Positions 57,169 to 64,000 of a DNA stretch of 64,000 nucleotides are shown piece after piece (the stretch's first letter is position 1; each line of letters opens with the position of its first letter). Origin of the DNA: Nitrosospira briensis (lineage in GTDB: Bacteria; Pseudomonadota; Gammaproteobacteria; Burkholderiales; Nitrosomonadaceae); NCBI RefSeq assembly GCF_900115125.1, contig NZ_FOVJ01000001.1, positions 653,852-717,851 of the forward strand, in the 5' to 3' direction. The position numbers and the translations under genes are program-made. The notes under the pieces were generated by a model. It was not told where the DNA came from, ran no database searches, and saw only the letters and a list, made by a program, of their open reading frames with translations.

Positions 57169-57801
57169 ATGACCGCTTCACGATCATTTACTCAAAATCG
57201 CTTCCTGCAAACCGTGCTGGCAGCTTATGTGCTGGTTTGGATCGGTACGGCGATCGATCCGACGGACTGGCTGACCTGGGTTCTTGAGAATATTCTCGTC
57301 GTCGTCCTCGCCATTATCCTCATGGCGACTTACCGGCGGTTTGCTTTCTCAAATAGCTCTTATCTGCTGATCGCGCTTTTCCTCAGCCTGCATGCGGTCG
57401 GCACGAACACAGGTTATGCCCAGACTCCTATCGGCTTTTGGCTCAAGGAGGTGTTCGGACTCAGCAGGAATCCGTATGATAGGGTCATACATTGCGGATT
57501 CGGTTTGCTATTGGCCTATCCGTTTCATGAACTTCTGGTCCGCACGGCAAATCTTCGCGGCCCGGCAATACACTGGTTGCCGGTCAGTCTGATCCTGGCG
57601 GCGAGTGTCGGTTTTGAAGTTCTGGAGTCGTTCGTGGCGGAGATCGTCAGTCCTGGCGCCGGTCCGGCATGGCTTGGCGCGCAGGGCGATGAATGGGATA
57701 TGCAACTAGACCTGGCCTCAGCAACCCTTGGAGCGACGGCGGCAATGATTTTTACGTATTGGCAAGAGAGTGCCGCGGCTAACAGAGCCATGCCTCCATG
57801 A
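57169..57801 (+). CDS. DUF2238 (YjdF-like) membrane protein, first of a tandem pair
   Basis: 210 residues from the ATG at 57169 (MTASRSFTQNRFLQ). About six membrane helices. Family segments: IDPTDWLTWVLENI, SLHAVGTNTGYAQTPIGFWL, NPYDRVIHCGFGLLLAYPFH, and LGAQGDEWDMQLDLASATLG near the C-terminus, where Asp/Glu/Gln/Trp residues cluster. The family is inner-membrane, function unknown. The stop overlaps the next ATG (ATGA), and the next gene is a paralogue, so they are one transcript and may form a heteromer. Confidence 0.88.
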   Translation: MTASRSFTQNRFLQTVLAAYVLVWIGTAIDPTDWLTWVLENILVVVLAIILMATYRRFAFSNSSYLLIALFLSLHAVGTNTGYAQTPIGFWLKEVFGLSRNPYDRVIHCGFGLLLAYPFHELLVRTANLRGPAIHWLPVSLILAASVGFEVLESFVAEIVSPGAGPAWLGAQGDEWDMQLDLASATLGATAAMIFTYWQESAAANRAMPP

Positions 57802-58415
57802 GCGAAAAGCCATTCCGGGAGCGCAGGCTGCTCCACGTCCTTTCCGTTTGTTATGCGATCGTGTGGATTACTGCTGCACTCGATCCCGTAAAACGCAGCG
57901 ACTGGCTACTCGAAAATCTCCTGGTTTTTGTCTTTGTGCCTGGGCTCATTTTCGCCTATCGCCGGCTACCGCTTTCGGATGTTTCGTACATCCTCATTTT
58001 TATCTTTCTCGTCATGCATGCCGCAGGCGCCCACTATACATACGCGGAAGTGCCGCTGGGCTACTGGCTCAAAGACATGTTTCAACTGCAGCGAAATCAT
58101 TTCGACAGGATCGTGCATTTCTCGTTCGGCATCATGGCGTATCCGATTCAGGAAGTGCTGATGCGCGCGATGCGGGCACGCGGGTTTTGGGTGTGGCTCC
58201 TTCCGGTTGCGATAACCGTATCGTTCAGCGGTTTTTTCGAAATCATCGAAGCGGTCATCGCAATGCTTGTCAATCCCGAACTCGGGGCGGCTTACCTCGG
58301 ACTCCAAGGGGATGTTTGGGACGCGCAGAAAGACATGGGGCTTGCGGTGCTCGGGGCAGTTTTGACGGTAAGCGCGAGTGCGTTCACCCCTGGAAACCGG
58401 AAAGCACCGCCTTGA
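57798..58415 (+). CDS. DUF2238 (YjdF-like) membrane protein, second of a tandem pair
   Basis: 205 residues, ATG overlapping the previous stop. It repeats the family plan in the same order: LDPVKRSDWLLENLLVFVFV, VMHAAGAHYTYAEVPLGYWL, NHFDRIVHFSFGIMAYPIQE and LGLQGDVWDAQKDMGLAVLG. All the charged residues at the membrane faces (the His-Asp-Arg region and QGDxWDxQxD) are kept in both copies, so both are probably functional. Function unknown. It converges with the Cys-rich protein gene, 45 bp apart. Confidence 0.9.
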   Translation: MSEKPFRERRLLHVLSVCYAIVWITAALDPVKRSDWLLENLLVFVFVPGLIFAYRRLPLSDVSYILIFIFLVMHAAGAHYTYAEVPLGYWLKDMFQLQRNHFDRIVHFSFGIMAYPIQEVLMRAMRARGFWVWLLPVAITVSFSGFFEIIEAVIAMLVNPELGAAYLGLQGDVWDAQKDMGLAVLGAVLTVSASAFTPGNRKAPP

Positions 58416-58460
58416 TGATGAGCGGATGGGATGCGGTGCAAAGCCGGCAGCTCAGCTTGT

Positions 58461-58694
58461 TCAAGAGCGGTCGCGTAGTTCTGTCACGCCCTTCTGTCCC
58501 GCACAATGATTACAGCAGAACATTACTCCGTTTTTCTCCAGACCATGGCCTATGATTCGCACACGGCAGTGTGCACAGCTCGGCGCAAGTTTGTTGATCG
58601 CGCATTCGAAGCTATCGAAAGTATAGGTTTGGTTTGAAGCGATCACCTGGAATGACTTGTCGTAGTCGTTCCCGCATCCATCACATTTTGGCAT
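58461..58694 (-). CDS. Small Cys-rich zinc-ribbon-like protein
   Basis: 77 residues from the ATG at 58694, which has GGAGGAG about 7 bases upstream; a longer frame lacks a ribosome site. It has CDGCGNDYDKSFQV at the start, DSFECAINKLAPSCAHC in the middle and FCCNHCAGQKG at the end, i.e. several CxxC-type pairs plus a His (IIGHGL). The paired knuckles suggest a double zinc ribbon. Short proteins of this pattern occur in many proteobacteria without an assigned function. Cytosolic, no signal. Confidence 0.8.
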   Translation of the reverse strand: MPKCDGCGNDYDKSFQVIASNQTYTFDSFECAINKLAPSCAHCRVRIIGHGLEKNGVMFCCNHCAGQKGVTELRDRS

Positions 58695-59179
58695 GAATTT
58701 CTCCTCCGTCAGTTGTCGAGAACGAGCCTGCTCCAAATACATTAACCGCTGGAGCTCTCCATTCGCGTGTGGAATTTGACCGGATCCATGGGACGCATAA
58801 CTACATACAAATACTTCTTATCCCCAGGACGTTCGGTACGCTATCGCACAGAGAGGCCATATTTTCTTCCTGTTACAGGGCATGACCGGCTGCGACTTTC
58901 TACCGGCGCTTCTACTCGCTTATAGCTTCTGGTTGATACGCCAGCTTCGAAGCTGCGACCCGCAACTTCTTACGCCCTTGGGGACCAGCATCAGCCTTGG
59001 ACCCCAGAGCCGCGGCGGGAACGAAAATAATAGCTCGAATGGCTCATCAGGGCTTGAATATTTGCATCTTTCCTATAGGCTGAGCAGTACGTGAGGAATA
59101 AGGTGATAAGCACTAACAAGTGCTATGCCGTACTCACGCACGCTTGGATTATTCCCGTAGTTTTTCAGGAGATATAAAA
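58695..59179. other. Intergenic, nothing convincing
   Basis: 485 bp between divergent genes. A 70-codon frame at 58882-59094 has no family or ribosome-binding site. AGGAG at 59167-59171 serves the PEP-CTERM gene. Confidence 0.35.
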
Positions 59180-59800
59180 ATGAAAATAATTAAAGCCTGT
59201 ATTCTTGCTATCGGATTTGTTACTGGAACCGCAAACGCTGCTGATTTTTCTTTTACCGGAGAATTTAAAGACGTCGATGAGGTACAGGAGTTCAACTTCA
59301 CGGTATTGGGAGCAGCATCTGATGTGATGCTGCGTACCTGGTCTTATGCAGGAGGCACCAATGCCGCGGGAATGGATATTGCCAGAGGTGGGTTTGATCC
59401 GGTTGTAACGCTCTTCAATGCATCCACAGGAGACGGGATTGATGAGAGCGATGACGGCAGTCCGGTCGCTGATTCAGTTACTGGCCTAAGATACGACTCT
59501 TTCCTGATGACCAATCTCGCGGCTGGAGCTTACACGGCTACTGTCACGCAATATAGCAGCTTTGCCAATGGCCCTTCATTGGCAGATGGCTTCATGGGCA
59601 GCGGTAACACAAGCTTTGGTTCCCGCGATCCACATTGGGCTCTGGATATTTTGAATGTCAACACTGCCTCGATTGGCGCTTCGTATATTTCGCACACCGC
59701 TCCTATTCCAGAACCCGAGTCTTATGCCCTGCTACTCGCAGGACTTGGCCTCGTCGCCTTCATGGCCCGGCGGCGGTTGCATGAAGAGCAACTATCGTAA
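59180..59800 (+). CDS. PEP-CTERM-anchored exported protein, DVUA0089-like
   Basis: 206 residues from the ATG at 59180 (AGGAG 8 bases upstream). Signal peptide KIIKACILAIGFVTGTANA, then a beta-sandwich with FSFTGEFKDVDEVQEFNFTV, DVMLRTWSYAGGTN and GFDPVVTLFNASTGDGIDES, the pattern of the DVUA0089 family. The C-terminus IPEPESYALLLAGLGLVAFM followed by ARRR is a full PEP-CTERM sorting signal: PEP motif, hydrophobic helix, basic end. Such proteins are processed by exosortase and are linked to exopolysaccharide and biofilm production. Exosortase genes are not in this window. Probably part of the extracellular matrix. Confidence 0.9.
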   Translation: MKIIKACILAIGFVTGTANAADFSFTGEFKDVDEVQEFNFTVLGAASDVMLRTWSYAGGTNAAGMDIARGGFDPVVTLFNASTGDGIDESDDGSPVADSVTGLRYDSFLMTNLAAGAYTATVTQYSSFANGPSLADGFMGSGNTSFGSRDPHWALDILNVNTASIGASYISHTAPIPEPESYALLLAGLGLVAFMARRRLHEEQLS

Positions 59801-60141
59801 ACACGCAGTGATGAGCCACGCCGATAAATCTCCGAGGCTTTAATTGGCGTGGCTTCGGTTGATGGTGTTTCAGCGCAGAGGGAAATGAGCTGTGCTGATG
59901 GCCTGCTCCCTCATTACATCCTCTATATGTTATCTCGTTCCGAGGAAAAATATCCTGTTCCCTTTCATTAAAGCCTCGGTAATGAGTAACCGAAACATCA
60001 GACGGGATCAGCCAGGAAATACCAGCGGGTTCGGCAGCAAAAACAGTTAATGCATTTAGGCTTTGCGTGTGTCACCGTACAGAAGGACTCCTCCACAGCA
60101 TCTACACTGTTTATTCAAAAACCGACTTGGAGATGACTATC
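59801..60141. other. Intergenic with a 9-bp inverted repeat
   Basis: 341 bp. AGCCACGCC (59814-59822) pairs with GGCGTGGCT (59846-59854), soon after the PEP-CTERM stop, with a 23-base loop and no T run; it may be a processing or Rho-related hairpin. Nothing else was recognised. Confidence 0.35.
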
Positions 60142-60438
60142 ATGAACTATTTGAAACCTGTTCTCACCGCAGCAATGCTGACATTTGCGCTTGCCGCGTG
60201 TGAATCAAAGCAAGAAGACAAACGGGAAGAAGCATTGGAACAGAAAGCCGACAAGATGGAAGATAGAGCCGATGCGGTACGCGAGCAAGGCGAAGCAACA
60301 GCTGACCGGATTGAAAAACAGGACCCCGGCATAGATAGCCACACAACCGACCGCACTGCGGACGCCGCACGTGAAACGGCTGAGAAGCGTGCCGATCAGC
60401 TCGAAGATAAGGCGGATCTTGAGCGTGAAAAAAAGTAA
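60142..60438 (+). CDS. Small charged helical lipoprotein
   Basis: 98 residues from the ATG at 60142 (GGAG 9 bases upstream). A lipoprotein signal (NYLKPVLTAAMLTFALAA, lipobox LAAC) is followed by about 80 residues almost wholly of Lys, Arg, Glu, Asp, Ala and Gln, with heptad-like repeats: ALEQKADKMEDRADAVREQG, then AARETAEKRADQLEDKADLE. This predicts one long amphipathic or charged helix, perhaps a coiled coil, on the periplasmic side of a membrane. No enzyme features; a stress or envelope-spacing role is possible but unproven. Confidence 0.75.
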   Translation: MNYLKPVLTAAMLTFALAACESKQEDKREEALEQKADKMEDRADAVREQGEATADRIEKQDPGIDSHTTDRTADAARETAEKRADQLEDKADLEREKK

Positions 60439-60557
60439 CGGTTGAACAGGCTGGCGATCATCCAGCAGCAAGGGCAAGTGGCTCAGGCATAAGCTGGCGA
60501 GGAAGATACGTGCGCGGCTAGTAACTCCGCTCAATCCGTTCAGGGGAAACCGAAAAA

Positions 60558-62558
60558 TTATTCAGACTCGGGGTCGGCGCCGTCCTGCTTTTTGTACAGT
60601 TCGGCGATCTTTTCCGCGAAACGTTTTTCCACTTCCGGGCGCTTCAGCTTCAATGTGGGCGTCAGGAGACCGTTTTCCACGGTCCACGGCTCGAGTGCGA
60701 GATGCACGGCACGAACCCGAGCGTATTTCGGAAAACTTCGAAGTGCGGTTTTGATCTTGTTCAGAACCGCGACTCGCACAGCTGATTGCGTTAGCGACCT
60801 CGGATCGCCGGCCTTCACGCCGAGGCCGGCCGCAATATTTTCCCACTCGTGCTGGTTCAGTACCAGCAGTGCCGCTAGATATGGCTTGCCCTCGCCTACT
60901 ATCATCGCCTGTTCGAATAAGGGATCCTGAACAATAGCCATCTCCAGATCGCCGCGTGGGACTTTCTCGCCGGTTGAAGTGACAAGTATTTCCTTGAGCC
61001 GCCCGCAGATGAATACGTGATCTTCCGAGATGCGAGCCTGATCGCCGGTATGAAGCCAGCCTTCGGAATCAATCGCGGTCCGCGTTTCCTCCGGCTTGTT
61101 CCAGTAACCGAGCATGATGCCGGGACTGCGAGCCAAGAGTTCATCTTTATCACCAATGAGAATTTCAACCCCCGGCAATGCCATACCCGCCGACTCAGGG
61201 ATATTATCGTCGAGGCGATTGGCTGTCAGTACAGGTGAGGCCTCGGTCAGGCCGTAGCCCTGCACTACCGGCAGCCCCAACCCGATGAAATATCTGGAAA
61301 TGTCGCCATTGAGTGGTCCTCCCCCGCTTACTGCTAGCCGTAACCGGCCGCCGAAGTGAGCCAGAATCCGGTCCGCGACCAATGGCCGCAAAATCGGCTA
61401 GGTGAATTGATACCACCAGTGGCGCTGTGTCTGGCCCGTCCTCTTCTCCTGCCCATCCCCCTCCGCCTGCTGCTTCCCTCTGTGCCACGACTGCCGGTAT
61501 TGCGTGCTGCTGAAGCGTTCCCAGCCAACCGCCGTTGTCCAGCCGAATAACAGTCCGGCGAGTTGTCCTTTCTCCTCCACTTGCTGGCGTATCTTGATAC
61601 GGATACCTGCAAAAACTTGCGGCACCCCGACAAGTATGCTGGGACGTACCGCCTTCATATCCTCAGCCAGATCCTTGAGAGAACGGGCGTGCGCTACGCT
61701 GCTGCCAGCCATGATAGGCACATAGTAGCCGACAGTGCGCTCGAACATGTGGGAGAGCGGCAGTAACGAAAGATACAAGTCTTCGCGATAGCCCGGTATG
61801 GCCTTGAGCACTGCCTCGGCATTCCACAGGATATTATGGTGGGAGAGCATGACCCCTTTGGGTTTGCCAGTGGTACCGGAAGTATAGGCGAGTGTTGCGA
61901 TCGTCCGAGGATCAGCAAGGCGCGACTCACCAGGTTCAGTGGGCCGGATCCCGGCGTGAACATCGCTCTGGTCATCGGCCTGCTTTTCTGCAGGCTGATC
62001 TTTGGCACCCTGATCCGGTCTTTGGAGCCAGTCGTCCACGCCTTCCAGCACTATCTTGTTACCGGCAACCTCCGAAGGATGCTCAACACATATTACTTTC
62101 CGCAAATCAGCGAGATTGGAACACAGCTGGGCAAGCGTTTCCCATCGTCTTTGAGTCCCGACCAGGAGCAGCCGGGTCCCTGAATCAGCCAGGATATAAG
62201 CGATATTATCCTGTGCATCGGACGGATATAGCGGCACGACGACAAGCCCAAGCGCCAGCGCTGCCTGATCGAAACATACCCATTCCAGCGAATTGCGCAG
62301 CAGGATCGCCACCCGGTCACCAGGAGCAAAATTTTCCAGCGCCAGGGCTCGCCTCCAGCGCTCCGCCAGCACCCCCGTTTCCTGCCAGGTGTAGCTTCGC
62401 CATTTTTTGAGCTCGGCGTCAAACTCCCAATAGGCTGGGGAATCCGGAGTTCGCTCGATGCGCAAGGCAAACAGCCCTGCGAGCGTCTTCGCCTCCGCGG
62501 ATGAAATGATGTCTGTATTTTGCGATCCCATGGGGTCAGCAGCTATTGATACCAGCAT
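60558..62558 (-). pseudogene. Long-chain acyl-CoA synthetase (FadD15-like) interrupted by an in-frame amber codon
   Basis: One reading frame of 666 codons is cut by TAG at 61398-61400 (codon 387); before and after it the frame is the same, so this is a nonsense change, not a frameshift. Upstream: LAYTSGTTGKPKGVMLSHHN (P-loop) and ERTVGYYVPIMAGSS. Downstream: GGRLRLAVSGGGPLN, GYGLTEASPV, GWLHTGDQARI, GRLKEILVTSTGEK and LTPTLKLKRP, all in family order, so the enzyme is otherwise complete. Around the stop the sequence reads WWYQFT, stop, PILRPLVADRIL, where relatives commonly have Trp (WP-L); TGG to TAG is a single base change. It may be a true pseudogene, a sequencing error or a suppressed stop. 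Start ATG 62558 or 62531; no clear Shine-Dalgarno. Confidence 0.88.
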
Positions 62559-62662
62559 CAGCCACGCTCATCATGCTTCGCGTGAGCTTGCCGACACGGG
62601 TATGGGGCACATAGCAGGAACCATAGCGTCCGGGATGGTGATCAAAACTGTCTGCAATCCAA

Positions 62663-63565
62663 CTAAACCTGTAGTTCCGCAAGATCGGAAATCGTATCGT
62701 ACTCATAGTACGTTTTGTAATCGACCATATCCCCTGGCGTGACGGTGTCCTCATAAATGCTGTATAGCGCATCGTCGATCCGGTGAAACTGGAGCGTGTC
62801 GGGCGCTGTCATATCAGGCAGATACGTTGAATCCGGGTGTCTCTCCTGCCATGCAGCCCAGATTCGGTCTACGTTGCAATGGTGCAGAAAGAATACGGGA
62901 TCATTTGGCGACGAGGACCGCCCCATGTCCCCGCCAATCCAGACATGGACGCTGTTGTGAATGCGTTCGTTCCCGACCCAACCCTCCACGAGGTTGCGTA
63001 TGCCGCCGGGCGAAGACGAACTGAACGGCGAGGTGTCGTACGCCGCCTGGTCGCGGATGATCATTCGCACCCCGGTTCTTGTGGGGAGTCTTCCTGTATT
63101 GCCGAGTTCGCGTTGCAGCGACCGGTTCGCTGGCCTCAAATCCCCGGTTCTCAGGCTCATCTCCAGGCGAACCCGCCAGTCGGAGAGGGCGAATTGTCCG
63201 AGATTTGCAGTGCTCCATATCGGGGATGTGGCCGGTTCGGGCAACTCGGCATCCGTAGTCCAATCCCAGTAGGGAATCCTGAATTCGTTGTCATTCAACG
63301 CCTGGCGTAATAATCCTTCCAGGGTGATAAGAAAATATCGATGCCAGGGCAGGAAGCCAGGGCCGGAGTGCGCCGCGTTGCGGTCATTTTGATTGGGTGG
63401 GGTCATCAACATCATCGACTGGTGATGCCAGAAAACGAACGAGTCATAGATCGATAGCCCGTCCTGACCTGCCCATGCAAACTGCGCCGGGTCCTTGAGT
63501 CTTCTAACCCCCTCGATATACTTCTGGGCAGCTTCGGGGTTACTGAGGAAATTATGGCGGATCAT
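62663..63565 (-). CDS. Tyrosinase (type 3 copper polyphenol oxidase)
   Basis: 300 residues. Copper A ligands: His47/48 in FVFWHHQSM, His66 in AAHSGPG and His75 in FLPWHRYFL. Copper B: His203 and His207 in RIHNSVHVWIGGDM, then His228/229 in DPVFFLHHCNVDRIW. PYWDWTTDAELP is also family-typical. Tyrosinases hydroxylate monophenols and oxidise diphenols to quinones. No signal peptide is seen, as in Streptomyces MelC2, which is exported with its partner. The gene before it (overlapping by 4 bp) is a MelC1-like partner, so the pair is a melC-type operon. In an ammonia oxidiser the physiological substrate is unclear. Confidence 0.92.
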   Translation of the reverse strand: MIRHNFLSNPEAAQKYIEGVRRLKDPAQFAWAGQDGLSIYDSFVFWHHQSMMLMTPPNQNDRNAAHSGPGFLPWHRYFLITLEGLLRQALNDNEFRIPYWDWTTDAELPEPATSPIWSTANLGQFALSDWRVRLEMSLRTGDLRPANRSLQRELGNTGRLPTRTGVRMIIRDQAAYDTSPFSSSSPGGIRNLVEGWVGNERIHNSVHVWIGGDMGRSSSPNDPVFFLHHCNVDRIWAAWQERHPDSTYLPDMTAPDTLQFHRIDDALYSIYEDTVTPGDMVDYKTYYEYDTISDLAELQV

Positions 63566-64000
63566 TGATGACCTCCGCCCTGATTGTGATCACGGCCGTG
63601 ATCGGCGTTCGGACCGGATTCAGTGAATGCATCCGGGTAAGCATCCATCACTTGTTTCATCAGGTCCACAGCGGAACCATAAGTTACGAACGGCGTTGCA
63701 TGAGTATAAACCTGCCCGTCCTCATCGACGGAAAGGTGAAGATTCGCGGGTTTTCCGTCCACCTCCACGCAGTAGGTAGTGATGATCTTGATGTGGTGCC
63801 CGTTATGCGTGATTTCCCGCACACTGGTAGCCTCGGGCCCGCCGTGTTCTCCATGAGGCTCGATATAGGAGGGAAACTTTTTCTTCACCCAGTCGGGGTG
63901 GGACTTTGCGCCTTCCGTTGGTGAGTAGTTCTCTAAAACAGAGAGATCCGGATTGATGATCGAGTCTTTCGGCTCCTTTCGTGTAGTCTTCGACTTATCG
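63562..64000 (-). CDS. MelC1-like tyrosinase partner, 5' end cut by window edge
   Basis: The minus-strand frame is open to the right edge; the part visible has no stop or ATG, so it probably starts beyond 64000 (a GTG at 63888 is an alternative). The upstream part reads INPDLSVLENYSPTEGAKSH, then PDWVKKKFPSYIEPHGEHGG. The core HHIKIITTYCVEVDGKPANL, then GQVYTHATPFVTYGSAVDLM resembles MelC1, the caddie protein that inserts copper into tyrosinase: a His-rich turn, the VDG strand and a YxS segment. The C-terminus is His/Gly/Asn-rich (HGRDHNQGGGHQ), a plausible copper-binding tail. It overlaps the tyrosinase start by 4 bp. Confidence 0.75.
   Translation of the reverse strand, partial: DKSKTTRKEPKDSIINPDLSVLENYSPTEGAKSHPDWVKKKFPSYIEPHGEHGGPEATSVREITHNGHHIKIITTYCVEVDGKPANLHLSVDEDGQVYTHATPFVTYGSAVDLMKQVMDAYPDAFTESGPNADHGRDHNQGGGHQ

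Noticed and set aside
60558..62558. Frameshift or two separate acyl-CoA synthetase genes
   Set aside because: Distance arithmetic and codon reading show both halves in the same frame, separated by one TAG, so a nonsense codon explains the break.

Overview
The window reads as chromosome of a betaproteobacterium, most likely an ammonia oxidiser of the Nitrosospira type (Nitrosomonadaceae). That placement is inference. It rests on the proteobacterial housekeeping genes (tmk-holB-tatD, hrpA, a dinG-type helicase, ppk2), a PEP-CTERM exported protein, many copper proteins, and a membrane-anchored periplasmic protein of a type I associate with ammonia and methane oxidisers. No rRNA, tRNA, CRISPR array, prophage or intact insertion sequence was seen.

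Layout. 1-6.7 kb: a cut VOC-fold gene, a minus-strand block tmk-holB-tatD-ankyrin protein, a secreted coiled-coil protein behind a tiny overlapping upstream ORF, two extracytoplasmic methionine sulfoxide reductases, and a DUF1269 protein. 6.8-7.2 kb: a candidate small RNA gene and a 54-residue membrane protein. 7.3-29.2 kb: the main accessory block. It holds a galactose-oxidase-like copper radical oxidase, a stand-alone copy of a Tc-toxin TcA N-terminal module, a 3323-residue TcA-like protein and a 2599-residue fused TcB-TcC (SpvB/Rhs) protein. Repeats flank the TcB-TcC gene. 29.5-36 kb: hrpA, an aldose mutarotase, a DUF3293 protein, a sugar acetyltransferase and an HxlR regulator. 36.4-48 kb: metal and phosphate region with a putative copper-related periplasmic protein, a GDCCVxC protein, a copA-type ATPase, pstS behind tandem Pho-box-like repeats, and cusCBA behind a small secreted Cys protein. 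48-64 kb: ppk2, lipoproteins, a dinG/yoaA helicase, a cupin-like protein, an Agd3-like secreted polysaccharide deacetylase, tandem DUF2238 membrane proteins, a PEP-CTERM protein, a long-chain acyl-CoA synthetase broken by one in-frame amber codon, and tyrosinase with a MelC1-like partner cut by the right edge.

How it fits together. TcA should form the pore and injection channel, and TcB-TcC the cocoon that holds and self-cleaves a C-terminal cargo. The roughly 320-residue cargo resembles no effector I recognise and ends in a glycine-zipper-like segment. Copper recurs: two copper oxidases (galactose-oxidase-like and tyrosinase), an exporting P-type ATPase and a Cus efflux system lie within 57 kb, which suits an organism with heavy copper demand. 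The best novelty candidates are the Tc locus with its unrecognised cargo and duplicated TcA N-module, the small RNA candidate at 6844-6920, and the bacterial Agd3-like deacetylase.
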